This document shows positions 17,192-26,311 of a stretch of 64,000 nucleotides of DNA, piece by piece. A program made the position numbers and the translations under genes. This DNA comes from an uncultured Prevotellaceae bacterium (GTDB taxonomy: Bacteria > Bacteroidota > Bacteroidia > Bacteroidales > Muribaculaceae). The notes under the pieces are model-generated. The model had not been told where the DNA came from, searched no databases, and was given only the letters and a program-made list of their open reading frames with translations. Positions within the stretch are counted from its first letter, which is position 1, and each line of letters begins with the position of its first letter. The stretch is taken from positions 62,001 to 126,000 of the forward strand of contig CAJLMA010000002.1 of assembly GCA_905207705.1 (NCBI GenBank). The letters run 5' to 3'.

Positions 17192-17824
17192 CTATTTGAG
17201 ATTGAAGATTGCCGAATCCACTTCATTCCCAAATTGAGCCACAAAAATATCTTTTATTAGAATATTGTCATTTAAGACTTCGGAATACAGAATTTGCAGG
17301 GAATCATTCCAATATTTATAATCATTTACTGCATTTTTTTCATCAAGGAGTGTCAGAGAAGAATCAGCCGCAGCTTTAAGATAACTCAAGAATATGCCCT
17401 GCATCTTACGTTTTATATCTTGTCGTTTTTTTAAATATTCTGAATACTTGTCATTAGATTCTCCACCTTTTAAAACTGGAATGCTATGCCTTAAATCGAC
17501 GCATATGCAGTCATTTGTCAAGACAAAATATGTGATCTTGCCATTGGTACTGTCAGGTTTTATATATGCAATTCGATCCCTGTCGATTATACCGGTAAAA
17601 ATGGCATGATTCCCTTCTATCTTGGCATTATGCAGCAATCTGTTTTTCCCATATACATCATCCCAAACATACAGTCCTACAGAATTCATGTCAACGGTGT
17701 CATTTGTGAAAAAGTCCACACGATACCCATCATTTGAACTTTTATCATATTCACATCCGATTAAAAATATTGATGCAAATATAGCAACCAATGCCTTGAC
17801 AAATGTTTTCGTTCCTTGTGTCAT
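17192..17824 (-). CDS. Lipoprotein with DUF4369-like domain
   Basis: A 210-residue predicted lipoprotein. The signal peptide ends in a lipobox (FLIGC), so lipidation at about C24 is expected. Residues ~35-125 resemble the DUF4369 domain that often sits in front of thioredoxin domains in Bacteroidales (pattern of short strands around NRLLHNAKIEGNHAIFTG and DSTNGKITYFVLTND). The rest is helical and charged, with no thioredoxin CxxC, so the catalytic half is absent. It is the first gene of a unit with the PurF-like gene 20 nt downstream, and it is divergent from clpB. A TAATTTTG box at 17854-17847 is a candidate -7 element. The function is unknown. Confidence 0.7.
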   Translation of the reverse strand: MTQGTKTFVKALVAIFASIFLIGCEYDKSSNDGYRVDFFTNDTVDMNSVGLYVWDDVYGKNRLLHNAKIEGNHAIFTGIIDRDRIAYIKPDSTNGKITYFVLTNDCICVDLRHSIPVLKGGESNDKYSEYLKKRQDIKRKMQGIFLSYLKAAADSSLTLLDEKNAVNDYKYWNDSLQILYSEVLNDNILIKDIFVAQFGNEVDSAIFNLK

Positions 17825-17904
17825 TACATAATGTCATATTTCGATACAAAATTAATAAAATATGTCACTAAAGCAGAAAAACAGGACATATCATTTACAT
17901 AAAC

Positions 17905-17943
17905 TGCCGACAAAATCTTGATAAATGAAATCGTTTCTCGGCA
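17905..17943. promoter_or_regulatory. Inverted repeat upstream of clpB (possible activator site)
   Basis: Arms TGCCGACAAA (17905-17914) and TTTCTCGGCA (17934-17943) are inverted repeats matching at 9 of 10 positions. They lie 68-106 bp upstream of the clpB sigma-54 promoter, the distance range in which enhancer-binding proteins usually bind. No similar repeat was seen before lon, so the assignment is tentative. Confidence 0.35.
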
Positions 17944-18010
17944 ATTATGTCATGTTTGCCAAAATTTCTGTCAAAACCTAATATCCTATTTATGTGAATA
18001 TTACATATTA

Positions 18011-18026
18011 TGGCACAGGTATTGCA
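18011..18026 (+). promoter_or_regulatory. Sigma-54 promoter of clpB
   Basis: TGGCAC (18011-18016), five bases, TTGCA (18022-18026). The GG and GC dinucleotides are separated by exactly 10 nt, as required for the -24/-12 elements recognised by RpoN. Every consensus position is matched. The transcript should start near 18037, leaving a leader of about 58 nt before the clpB ATG. Confidence 0.78.
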
Positions 18027-18094
18027 TATTATTATGACGATTTGGGATTTATAATCCAAGATTATGAAACATAAAAAATAAAAAAATATAAATT

Positions 18095-20683
18095 ATGAAT
18101 TTCAACAACTTCACTATCAAATCACAAGAAGCCATTCAAAAAGCAGTGAACGAAGCGCGGCGCAGTGGTAATCAAGCCATTGAACCGGCCCACTTGATGA
18201 AAGGCATTTTGGGCGAAGGTGGATCTGTCATTAAATTTATCTTTCAAAAATTGTCGGTTAATGAAAGTTTCATAGACCAGCAATTGAACAAAGAAATCGC
18301 GACATTTCCTAAAGTTTCAAATGCTGAACCATACTTGAGCGGTGCTTCTAACGAAGCTTTGGATAAAGCAATCGATTATGCTCAAAAAAATGGAGACGAA
18401 TATGTTACCCTTGAGGTAATGCTAATGGGGCTTTTCAAAAGCAATAATGCGGTATCGACCATATTGAAAGATGCCGGCGTTAATGAAAAAGATCTTTCTT
18501 TGGCCATACAAGAATTACGAAAGGGTAAAAAAGCTACCGAGCAAGGAGCTGAAGAGCAATATAACGCTCTTAGCAAATACGCAATAAACTTGAATGAAAA
18601 AGCTCGACAAGGCAAACTCGACCCTGTAATAGGACGTGATGATGAAATAAGACGTGTCTTGCAGATATTGAGCCGAAGGACAAAAAACAACCCTATGCTT
18701 ATTGGTGAACCGGGTGTTGGTAAAACGGCCATTGCTGAAGGCCTTGCACAACGTATTGTGCGTGGTGACGTGCCCGAAAACCTAAAAAGCAAGCAAGTAT
18801 ATTCGCTTGACATGGGTGCGTTGGTGGCCGGGGCAAAATATAAGGGAGAATTTGAAGAACGTCTTAAGGCAATTGTAAATGAAGTCATACAATCGGACGG
18901 TGATATCATCTTGTTTATTGATGAAATCCATACCCTTGTTGGTGCCGGCAAGGGTGAAGGCGCAATGGATGCAGCCAATATCTTAAAACCGGCATTGGCT
19001 CGCGGTGAATTAAGAAGTATTGGTGCCACTACGCTTGACGAGTATCAAAAATACTTTGAAAAGGACAAAGCTCTTGAACGTCGTTTCCAAAAAGTAATGA
19101 TTGATGAACCCGATGAAGAAAGCGCCATTGCCATATTGCGTGGATTAAAAGAGCGATATGAAAACCACCACAAGGTGAGGGTGCGTGATGAAGCGATTGT
19201 TGCAGCTGTACAATTGTCAGAGCGATACATCACCGACAGATTCTTGCCCGACAAAGCTATCGACCTTATTGATGAAGCTGCCGCAAAGTTGAGGCTTGAA
19301 ATTGACTCCGTACCGCAAGTAATCGATGAAATAACACGAAAAATCTCTCAATTGGAAATCGAGCGTGAGGCAATCAAGCGCGAAGGAGACAATGAGCAGA
19401 TAAAGCATATCGAAAAGGAACTCGCAGAATTGCGTGAACAAGAACGTAATTATACTGCAAAATGGAAATCAGAAAAAGAGTTGATCAATAAGATTCAACA
19501 AAATAAGATTGACATTGAACAGCTTAATTTTGAAGCACAGAAAGCTGAACGTGACGGAGATTATGCTAAAGTTGCCGAAATACGATATTCTAAAATTAAA
19601 GAGAAAGAGGATGAAAACAAAGATATTCAACTTCGTTTGAAAGATATGCAAGGCGACAAAGCTCTCATAAAAGAAGAGGTCGACGCAGAGGATATTGCAG
19701 GAGTCGTATCGCGGTGGACAGGCATACCAGTCATGAAAATGGTGCAAAGCGAGAAAGACAAACTACTACATTTGGAAGACGAGTTGCATAAAAGAGTTGT
19801 CGGACAAGAGGATGCAATTACGGCAATAGCTGATGCCGTGCGACGTAGTCGTGCTGGACTTAATGACCCTCGAAGACCTATCGGCTCATTCATATTCCTT
19901 GGCACTACCGGCGTAGGTAAAACAGAATTGGCAAAAGCATTGGCAGAATATCTATTCGACAACGAGAACATGATGACGCGTATCGATATGAGTGAGTATC
20001 AAGAGAAATATTCTGTTTCTCGTCTTGTCGGAGCTCCTCCGGGATATGTCGGTTATGAAGAAGGTGGGCAACTTACCGAGGCTGTCAGACGTAAACCCTA
20101 TTCAGTTGTACTGTTTGATGAAATAGAAAAAGCTCATCCCGACGTATTCAACATACTGTTGCAAGTGCTCGATGATGGACGTTTGACCGATAACAAAGGC
20201 CGTCTTGTCAATTTCAAGAACACAATTATTATCATGACTTCCAACATCGGGTCTTCTTTGATTCGTGAACGAATGGAGAAAATGACGCCTGAGAATAAAA
20301 ATCAAGTAGTTGAATCTACAAAGGCAGAAGTTCTTGAATTGCTCAAGAAAAACGTTCGTCCAGAGTTTCTTAACCGTATCGACGAAATCATAATGTTCAC
20401 ACCCCTCAATGAAAGTGAAATAAAACAAATTGTGAAATTGCAAATTGACAGTGTAAGGAAAATGCTTGCCGGTAATGGCGTCAAATTGGATGTAACTGAC
20501 AAGGCTCTCTCCTACCTGGCTGCCGAAGGCTATGACCCTGAATTCGGTGCCCGACCTGTCAAACGTGTTATACATCGGTTGATATTGAATCAATTGTCTA
20601 AAGACATTTTGGCACAAAAAATAAACAGGGACGTACCTATCACAATCGATTATGATGGCAACGAGCTTATTTTCAAAAATTAA
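18095..20683 (+). CDS. clpB: ATP-dependent disaggregase ClpB
   Basis: Hexameric Hsp100 chaperone that, with DnaK, pulls polypeptides out of aggregates. The 862 residues contain the N-terminal Clp repeat domain (1-150), the first AAA+ domain with Walker A GEPGVGKT at about 204 and Walker B ILFIDEIHTL, the long coiled-coil middle domain (about 400-530, characteristic of ClpB and absent from ClpA/ClpC), and the second AAA+ domain with GTTGVGKT at about 603. No ClpP-binding IGF/L loop was noticed. It is preceded by a perfect sigma-54 promoter and followed by a terminator; lon lies next with its own sigma-54 promoter. Confidence 0.98.
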   Translation: MNFNNFTIKSQEAIQKAVNEARRSGNQAIEPAHLMKGILGEGGSVIKFIFQKLSVNESFIDQQLNKEIATFPKVSNAEPYLSGASNEALDKAIDYAQKNGDEYVTLEVMLMGLFKSNNAVSTILKDAGVNEKDLSLAIQELRKGKKATEQGAEEQYNALSKYAINLNEKARQGKLDPVIGRDDEIRRVLQILSRRTKNNPMLIGEPGVGKTAIAEGLAQRIVRGDVPENLKSKQVYSLDMGALVAGAKYKGEFEERLKAIVNEVIQSDGDIILFIDEIHTLVGAGKGEGAMDAANILKPALARGELRSIGATTLDEYQKYFEKDKALERRFQKVMIDEPDEESAIAILRGLKERYENHHKVRVRDEAIVAAVQLSERYITDRFLPDKAIDLIDEAAAKLRLEIDSVPQVIDEITRKISQLEIEREAIKREGDNEQIKHIEKELAELREQERNYTAKWKSEKELINKIQQNKIDIEQLNFEAQKAERDGDYAKVAEIRYSKIKEKEDENKDIQLRLKDMQGDKALIKEEVDAEDIAGVVSRWTGIPVMKMVQSEKDKLLHLEDELHKRVVGQEDAITAIADAVRRSRAGLNDPRRPIGSFIFLGTTGVGKTELAKALAEYLFDNENMMTRIDMSEYQEKYSVSRLVGAPPGYVGYEEGGQLTEAVRRKPYSVVLFDEIEKAHPDVFNILLQVLDDGRLTDNKGRLVNFKNTIIIMTSNIGSSLIRERMEKMTPENKNQVVESTKAEVLELLKKNVRPEFLNRIDEIIMFTPLNESEIKQIVKLQIDSVRKMLAGNGVKLDVTDKALSYLAAEGYDPEFGARPVKRVIHRLILNQLSKDILAQKINRDVPITIDYDGNELIFKN

Positions 20684-20719
20684 CAATTTTAGGCAACTTA
20701 AATTAATCTATTGATGAAC

Positions 20720-20755
20720 AAAGGCGTGCATTAAATGATGCACGCCTTTAATTTT
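20720..20755 (+). terminator. Intrinsic terminator after clpB
   Basis: A perfect 12-bp stem (20720-20731 with 20738-20749, core GGCGTGCA) with a 6-nt loop, followed by an AATTTTATTTA tail. It separates clpB from lon, so the two genes are not simply one operon. Confidence 0.85.
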
Positions 20756-20811
20756 ATTTAATACATTATTGAGCTCGAAAATTGTACCAAAATGTAATAA
20801 ATATGTACTTT

Positions 20812-20827
20812 TGGCACTCTATTTGCA
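20812..20827 (+). promoter_or_regulatory. Sigma-54 promoter of lon
   Basis: TGGCAC (20812-20817), five bases, TTGCA (20823-20827), with 10 nt between GG and GC. It matches the RpoN consensus completely, as does the clpB site. A Bacteroidetes -7-like box TACTTTTG (20806-20813) overlaps its 5' end, so competition between two sigma factors is possible. Predicted start near 20838, leader about 24 nt. Confidence 0.75.
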
Positions 20828-20861
20828 CAGCATAAACAAATAATAACTTGCAGAATTAAAT

Positions 20862-23309
20862 ATGATTAACTTTTTTAGTGATTTTGATACCGACCCGACT
20901 GACGAGGCTCCACATATAATGCCTATTTTTGCGGAAATAAAAAGCGATGATACTGATGGACAAGAAGGGAAAGTCAATAGCGATGACATCCCAATTCTTG
21001 CGTTGCGTAACATGGTTTTATTCCCGGGCATCACTTTGCCTGTTGCTGTAGGTAGAACTAAATCCTTGAATTTGGTAATCGAGGCTCAAAATAAAAAACT
21101 ACCCATAGGTGTCGTATGTCAACGTAATGGAAAAACGGAAGATCCTGATTTCAATGGACTTTATCACACAGGAGTAATAGCAGATATTATCAAAGTACTT
21201 GAATTGCCCGACAACACGACAAACGTGATATTACAAGGACGGTCTTGTTTTCAATTGAAGGAAATAACGGCCCAAGAACCTTTCATGAGAGGAAAAATCG
21301 AGTTGACTGATGACATCTTTCCCGATGAAAACGACAAGGAATTTGATGCTCTTATCTTATCAATAAAGGAGTTGACTTTTGATATATTGAAAAATCTTGG
21401 TGACAATGGCAAAGAATTGTCATTTGCTATCAAAAATATCGACAGCCCTATATATTTAGTTAATTTCTTGGCAGTAAACTCCCCTATTGACCCATCTGTA
21501 AAACAAGAATTGCTGGAAGAACGTCAACTTAAGCAACGCGCCTACAAATTGTATTCGATATTGTCAAAGCAAGCCCAGCTGTTGGCAATAAAAGCCGACA
21601 TACAATCTAAGACTCGTGAGGACTTGTCGCAACAACAACGAGAGCATTTCTTACAACAGCAAATCAGAACGATTCAAGACGAACTGGGGAATTCGAGTGA
21701 TGATGATTTTGAAGAATTGCAGAAAAGAGCTGATTTAAAGAAATGGGACGAAGATACCGAAAAGGCATTTGACAAGGAACTTAAAAAGTTGGAACGCATC
21801 AATCCTCAATCGCCTGATTATGCAGTTCAATATTCCTATCTGGATACACTGTTGAACCTTCCATGGAATGAATATACAACCGATAATTTCAATTTAAAGA
21901 AGGTTGAAGCCAAATTAAATAAAGACCATTACGGCCTTGAGAAAGTCAAAGATCGTATTTTGGAGCATTTGGCAGTATTGAAATTACGTGGAGACATGAA
22001 AGCTCCAATAATATGCTTATATGGCCCTCCGGGTGTTGGAAAAACATCATTGGGGAAATCAATAGCTGATGCGCTTAACAGAAAATATGTAAGAATATCG
22101 TTGGGCGGATTGCATGATGAAGCTGAAATTCGCGGACATAGGCGTACTTATATAGGAGCAATGCCGGGACGCATAATACAAGGCTTGATAAAAAGTGAAA
22201 GTGCCAATCCGGTATTCGTGCTTGACGAAATAGACAAAATCGGTCAAGATTTCAAAGGTGATCCATCATCTGCTCTGCTTGAAGTACTCGATCCTGAACA
22301 AAACAATCATTTTCATGATAATTATGTGGATCTTGATTTCGATTTGTCAAAGATATTGTTCATTGCTACAGCCAATTCTCTCTCTGAATTGGCACAACCG
22401 CTTCTTGACCGAATGGAAATAATCGAAATTAGCGGTTATATCCAAGAAGAAAAAATCGAGATTGCAAGAAAGCACCTTATTCCGAAACAACTTGTCGAAC
22501 ATGGATTTGAACCTAAAGAAATAGACTTCCCTAAAACAACAATTGCTAAAATTATTGAGTCATATACTCGAGAATCGGGGGTTAGACAGCTCGATAAGAC
22601 AATTGCCAAAGTCTTAAGAAGAATTGCCAGATTGAAAGCATCCAATGAAGAATATCCGCAAACCATAACCTTGGACAATCTAAAAGAATACTTAGGTGCA
22701 GAAGAATATTTCCGCGATAAGTATGAAGGTAACGAATTTGCCGGCGTAGTCACAGGGTTGGCATGGACCGCTGTCGGAGGTGAAATTTTGTTTGTCGAAT
22801 CATCGTTATCCAAAGGCAAGGGTGAAAAACTTACGCTTACTGGTAATTTGGGAGACGTGATGAAAGAATCTGCAATAATAGCATTGCAATATCTCAAAGC
22901 TCACAGCGAGCAATTTGGAATCGATTATGAGCTGTTTGACAAGTACAACGTACATATACATGTCCCGGAAGGAGCCATTCCTAAAGACGGGCCGTCGGCC
23001 GGAGTAACAATGGTCACCTCTCTTGTCTCATCCTTCACTCAAAGGAAAGTACGTCCAAATTTAGCCATGACTGGAGAAATCACGTTGCGAGGCAAAGTGT
23101 TGCCGGTAGGTGGTATAAAAGAAAAAATATTAGCCGCAAAACGAGCTGGAATCGTAGATATAATCTTGTGCAAAGAAAATAAAAAAGATATTGACGAGAT
23201 TAAGAGCACATATTTGAAAGGATTGAAATTTCATTATGTGAACACAATAAAAGAGGTTATAGATATTGCATTGCTACCTGAAAAGATAGATAATGCCATC
23301 GACTTGTAG
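20862..23309 (+). CDS. lon: ATP-dependent protease Lon
   Basis: Cytoplasmic homohexameric protease that degrades misfolded and short-lived regulatory proteins. The 815 residues contain the N-terminal substrate domain (LAALRNM-type start LALRNMVLFPG, residues ~45-240), a helical linker, the AAA+ domain with Walker A GPPGVGKTS at about 388 and Walker B VFVLDEIDKIG, and the C-terminal peptidase with the catalytic serine in KDGPSAG (about S712) and the lysine in the GGIKEK loop about 42 residues later. The ATG at 20862 follows a sigma-54 promoter. A short acidic extension precedes the usual Lon start. Ends with a terminator at 23341. Confidence 0.98.
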   Translation: MINFFSDFDTDPTDEAPHIMPIFAEIKSDDTDGQEGKVNSDDIPILALRNMVLFPGITLPVAVGRTKSLNLVIEAQNKKLPIGVVCQRNGKTEDPDFNGLYHTGVIADIIKVLELPDNTTNVILQGRSCFQLKEITAQEPFMRGKIELTDDIFPDENDKEFDALILSIKELTFDILKNLGDNGKELSFAIKNIDSPIYLVNFLAVNSPIDPSVKQELLEERQLKQRAYKLYSILSKQAQLLAIKADIQSKTREDLSQQQREHFLQQQIRTIQDELGNSSDDDFEELQKRADLKKWDEDTEKAFDKELKKLERINPQSPDYAVQYSYLDTLLNLPWNEYTTDNFNLKKVEAKLNKDHYGLEKVKDRILEHLAVLKLRGDMKAPIICLYGPPGVGKTSLGKSIADALNRKYVRISLGGLHDEAEIRGHRRTYIGAMPGRIIQGLIKSESANPVFVLDEIDKIGQDFKGDPSSALLEVLDPEQNNHFHDNYVDLDFDLSKILFIATANSLSELAQPLLDRMEIIEISGYIQEEKIEIARKHLIPKQLVEHGFEPKEIDFPKTTIAKIIESYTRESGVRQLDKTIAKVLRRIARLKASNEEYPQTITLDNLKEYLGAEEYFRDKYEGNEFAGVVTGLAWTAVGGEILFVESSLSKGKGEKLTLTGNLGDVMKESAIIALQYLKAHSEQFGIDYELFDKYNVHIHVPEGAIPKDGPSAGVTMVTSLVSSFTQRKVRPNLAMTGEITLRGKVLPVGGIKEKILAAKRAGIVDIILCKENKKDIDEIKSTYLKGLKFHYVNTIKEVIDIALLPEKIDNAIDL

Positions 23310-23340
23310 TTGGCATGATATTTATGATATGACACATTAG

Positions 23341-23377
23341 AAGCAAGAAAGGCCTGTACGGTTTTTCTTGCTTTTAT
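23341..23377 (+). terminator. Intrinsic terminator after lon
   Basis: Stem AAGCAAGAAA (23341-23350) with TTTCTTGCTT (23364-23373) around a 13-nt loop, followed by TTTATATT. It lies about 30 nt after the lon stop codon. Confidence 0.75.
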
Positions 23378-23464
23378 ATTAATAAGATTTTTTTTAATTT
23401 TGTGTCATATATGGATGGCAGTTTGATCAATTAAGGGAATTAGTCACACACATTTATACTTGCT

Positions 23465-24724
23465 ATGAAAGGGAATCTTAACATAATAAGTTTGTTACTC
23501 GCAATTTTATTACAATCACACGCTCTTTTTGCTCAAAAAAGAGTTGTTGACCAAGTCAAACAAGACTTGAACAACATGTCCCTTAGCATCGATAATTATA
23601 AAAACGCTATTTCCAATATAGCTCCGGCACTTCAAGATGAAGAGACAAAAAATGACGCAGAAGCATGGTACATTGCAGGAATTGCAAATTTCAGGCTTTA
23701 TGACAAATGCATGCAACTGAAATCAATTGGGCAAAGCGATATTGATGAAAACTTGATGTATTCGTCACTGTTAATTGGATATGATAACATGCAACAAGCA
23801 CTAAAACTTGATTCGGTAATTATCAAAGATAAAAAAGGCAATATTAAATATGACAAAAATAATAAGCCAAAGGTAAAAACAAAATTCTCAAAAAAAATTG
23901 TCAAAATTCTGTTTGAGCATTTTAATGATTTTAGACTTGCAGGTGGAGTGTTTTATGTAAAGCAGAAAAATTATGCCAGTGCATATAAAGCATGGGACAT
24001 ATACACCACAATGCCCTATTTTAACTATTATAAGCGGAGTAAATTCCCAATAAACGACTCTATTATAGGTAAATACTCTTATATGAAAGGCGTTGCAGCT
24101 AAAATGAACGAAAATAATGCTCAGGCATTGGATTCTTTTCTTGATGCCATTGAAATTGGATACAATAAAAAGGACGTATTTGATTTTGCCATAAATTGTG
24201 CTGAAACCGACAATAACGAGGAATTGCTTGTCTCTCTTGTAAAACAGGCTTATGCCGTATATGGCAAAGATGATTCTCGCTATATAACATTCATGCTTAA
24301 TTATGCCATCACCAACAAGCATTATGATGATGCCACTAAGATAATCGACATGGCGATAGCTGAATATCCAAATAATGCCGAATATTATGACTTAAAAGGA
24401 GTACTCATTGAGAATCAAACAGGAGATATAAGCAATTCCTATACATATTTCAAGAAATGTCTTGAAATAGATCCTAATCACATACGAGGTAATTTTGACA
24501 TGGGAAGATACTATTATAATAAAGCCCTAAAAGCAGAAGAAGCAGGATTGCTGGATGATGAAGAAATCAAAAACCTTTTTAAGGAAGCTTTGCCTTATCT
24601 TGAAAAATCATATAAGTATAATCCTCAAAATATTGCAATAACAGATGCCCTCAAAAGCATATACTATCATTTAAATGATGCCGAAAAATTAGATGCCCTT
24701 GAAAAGGATAGCCAAACAAAATAA
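23465..24724 (+). CDS. Exported TPR-repeat protein
   Basis: A 419-residue protein with an N-terminal signal peptide (hydrophobic stretch IISLLLAILLQSHALFAQ, cleavage near residue 23). The rest is almost entirely helical and carries tetratricopeptide-like repeats, clearest at residues ~195-240 and ~285-400 (for example AEYYDLKGVL and NFDMGRYYYNKAL). An insertion of charged residues around 115-135 (KDKKGNIKYDKNNKPK) breaks the repeats. No enzymatic motif is seen. Such proteins act as periplasmic scaffolds. Its last 36 bp overlap the end of menA, which converges on it. Confidence 0.75.
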   Translation: MKGNLNIISLLLAILLQSHALFAQKRVVDQVKQDLNNMSLSIDNYKNAISNIAPALQDEETKNDAEAWYIAGIANFRLYDKCMQLKSIGQSDIDENLMYSSLLIGYDNMQQALKLDSVIIKDKKGNIKYDKNNKPKVKTKFSKKIVKILFEHFNDFRLAGGVFYVKQKNYASAYKAWDIYTTMPYFNYYKRSKFPINDSIIGKYSYMKGVAAKMNENNAQALDSFLDAIEIGYNKKDVFDFAINCAETDNNEELLVSLVKQAYAVYGKDDSRYITFMLNYAITNKHYDDATKIIDMAIAEYPNNAEYYDLKGVLIENQTGDISNSYTYFKKCLEIDPNHIRGNFDMGRYYYNKALKAEEAGLLDDEEIKNLFKEALPYLEKSYKYNPQNIAITDALKSIYYHLNDAEKLDALEKDSQTK

Positions 24725-25570
24725 CGTGGCAAACAATAACATATTACATGCGGTTTGTCCTAATAAAGGATTCAATGCGGCTCCTTCCTTTTTTATCAAT
24801 TTGCACCATATCATTATGTGCAAAACCAAGTAAAGAATCGGAATTGCAAGTCCCCATAATGGCATTTCTTTCCAAATAGGAAACATTACCGCAATTGCAA
24901 TACAACCATTAAGAAAATATGCCAAAGAGGCAATTCTCCTGCCAAAAATTACAACAGTCGTTTTCTTGCCGGCATCCATATCATCATATACATCCCTATA
25001 ATTGTTAACCAGCAAGACATTGACACCCATCAAACCTATTGATATTGATGCAACAATCGAATGACATTCAAATATGCCCGATTGCAAATAATAAGTCATG
25101 TTCACCGGTATTATTCCAAAGAATATAAAGACCGCAATGTCTCCAAGACCATGATAAGACAATGGATATGGACCTGTGCTGTATGCAAGCGCAAATACGG
25201 CAATGAATATGCCTACTATTATCAGCCATAAGCCTCCAAAAGGGATAAGTCCACAGCCTATGACGCATGTAAGGAAAAGAGTTGCGAATGTGACATTCCT
25301 CAATGTTTTTGGCGATAAGTCCCCTTCAGTTACTCCTCGACGAGGCCCAACACGACCTTTTTTGTCAGAGCCTCGCTTATAATCATAATACTCATTCGCA
25401 AAATTAGACACAATCTGCGCAAGGACTGCAAATATAAAGCATAGCAATGCCGGAATCCAATAAAAGCAATCTTTTAATATGGCAAGACCTATTGCCATAA
25501 CAACACCGGCTATGGATACCGGTAATGTGCGCAATCTTGCACATTCAATCCATATCTTGATTCTTTTCAT
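24689..25570 (-). CDS. menA: 1,4-dihydroxy-2-naphthoate polyprenyltransferase MenA
   Basis: Integral membrane UbiA-family enzyme that attaches the polyprenyl tail in menaquinone synthesis, the respiratory quinone of Bacteroidota. The 293 residues form about eight or nine membrane helices. Both aspartate-rich prenyl-diphosphate motifs are present: NEYYDYKRGSD near residue 59 and NNYRDVYDDMDAGKKT near 188. The GVTEGDLS segment between them is typical of MenA rather than of heme O or chlorophyll synthases. No other men genes are nearby. Its 3' end overlaps the convergent TPR gene by 36 bp. Confidence 0.9.
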   Translation of the reverse strand: MKRIKIWIECARLRTLPVSIAGVVMAIGLAILKDCFYWIPALLCFIFAVLAQIVSNFANEYYDYKRGSDKKGRVGPRRGVTEGDLSPKTLRNVTFATLFLTCVIGCGLIPFGGLWLIIVGIFIAVFALAYSTGPYPLSYHGLGDIAVFIFFGIIPVNMTYYLQSGIFECHSIVASISIGLMGVNVLLVNNYRDVYDDMDAGKKTTVVIFGRRIASLAYFLNGCIAIAVMFPIWKEMPLWGLAIPILYLVLHIMIWCKLIKKEGAALNPLLGQTACNMLLFATLFCLAILFKGI

Positions 25571-25651
25571 CTTTCATTTAAAATGAATTCTTGCAAAGTT
25601 AGGAACAGTTTTGTTAACTGCAATAATTTTTATTATGTTATTATAAAGCAT

Positions 25652-25659
25652 TATATTTG
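25652..25659 (+). promoter_or_regulatory. -7 box abutting the AlkD-like gene start
   Basis: TATATTTG matches TAnnTTTG exactly and ends only 5 nt before the ATG at 25664. No good -33 box is found. If used, transcription would begin at or beside the start codon, giving a leaderless message. Confidence 0.35.
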
Positions 25660-25663
25660 CCGT

Positions 25664-26212
25664 ATGGAACCAAATGAAACAATAAAGCATATAAAACAAC
25701 AATTTTTCGTTTACCGAAACGGAATAGTTGCCGACAATCTGAGACGTGCCGGAGATGCTCATCCGGTAATATTCGGGCTGAACATACCTCAATTGCAAAT
25801 CATAGCAAAGGAAGTTGGAACTAATAAAGAAGTTGCCATTGATTTATGGACAAATTCTTCGTCTCGGGAAAGCAGGATGATAGCTCCCATGGTATATCCT
25901 CCAGAAGAGATGCAATTTGAAGACGCATGCAATTGGATAAACTCAATCGAAAATACAGAAATTGCCGATAATTTGTGCCACAAATTATTACGCAGGCTTC
26001 CATTTGCCGAATCACTTGTAATGGAATATTATGACAAGACACAAGATATACTTCGCTATACATCGTTGCGTCTCGCCATGAATCTGTTGATTATAGGACG
26101 ACTTTCAAATACCAAAGCCATAAATAACTTGGCTCAGAAAGAAATTGGGCGCAATGTCAAAATGACATATCTACTGGCAAAAGATTTATTAGAAGAAACG
26201 AGCCAAGAATGA
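25664..26212 (+). CDS. AlkD-like DNA alkylation repair protein
   Basis: A 182-residue all-helical protein resembling the DNA alkylation repair (HEAT-like repeat) family, whose AlkD members remove bulky or positively charged alkylated bases. Family-like features are the LRRAGDAHPVIFGLNIPQL segment near residue 24 and the SRESRMIAPMVYPPEEM helix-turn near 67, followed by an N.ADNLC.KLLR block near 100-110. I start at ATG 25664; the frame is open for 27 further codons upstream but from a TTG only, and that stretch lies before the likely promoter. It is divergent from menA. Catalytic residues of AlkD (Trp, Asp, Arg triad) cannot be assigned with confidence. Confidence 0.68.
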   Translation: MEPNETIKHIKQQFFVYRNGIVADNLRRAGDAHPVIFGLNIPQLQIIAKEVGTNKEVAIDLWTNSSSRESRMIAPMVYPPEEMQFEDACNWINSIENTEIADNLCHKLLRRLPFAESLVMEYYDKTQDILRYTSLRLAMNLLIIGRLSNTKAINNLAQKEIGRNVKMTYLLAKDLLEETSQE

Positions 26213-26311
26213 ATTTGTAATACCGCATTTTTCCATTGAAATGTTTTTTATTTAATAACAAATAATTAATTTAGCAGTAACGAAATTAATTATTAATAAA
26301 ATAGATTCAAT

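Noticed and set aside
18382..20686. Long open frames on the strand opposite clpB
   Set aside because: Several antisense frames exceed 100 codons, but they lack protein-like composition, starts and promoters and merely mirror the codon pattern of clpB. The same holds for frames opposite ppdK, galK and lon.
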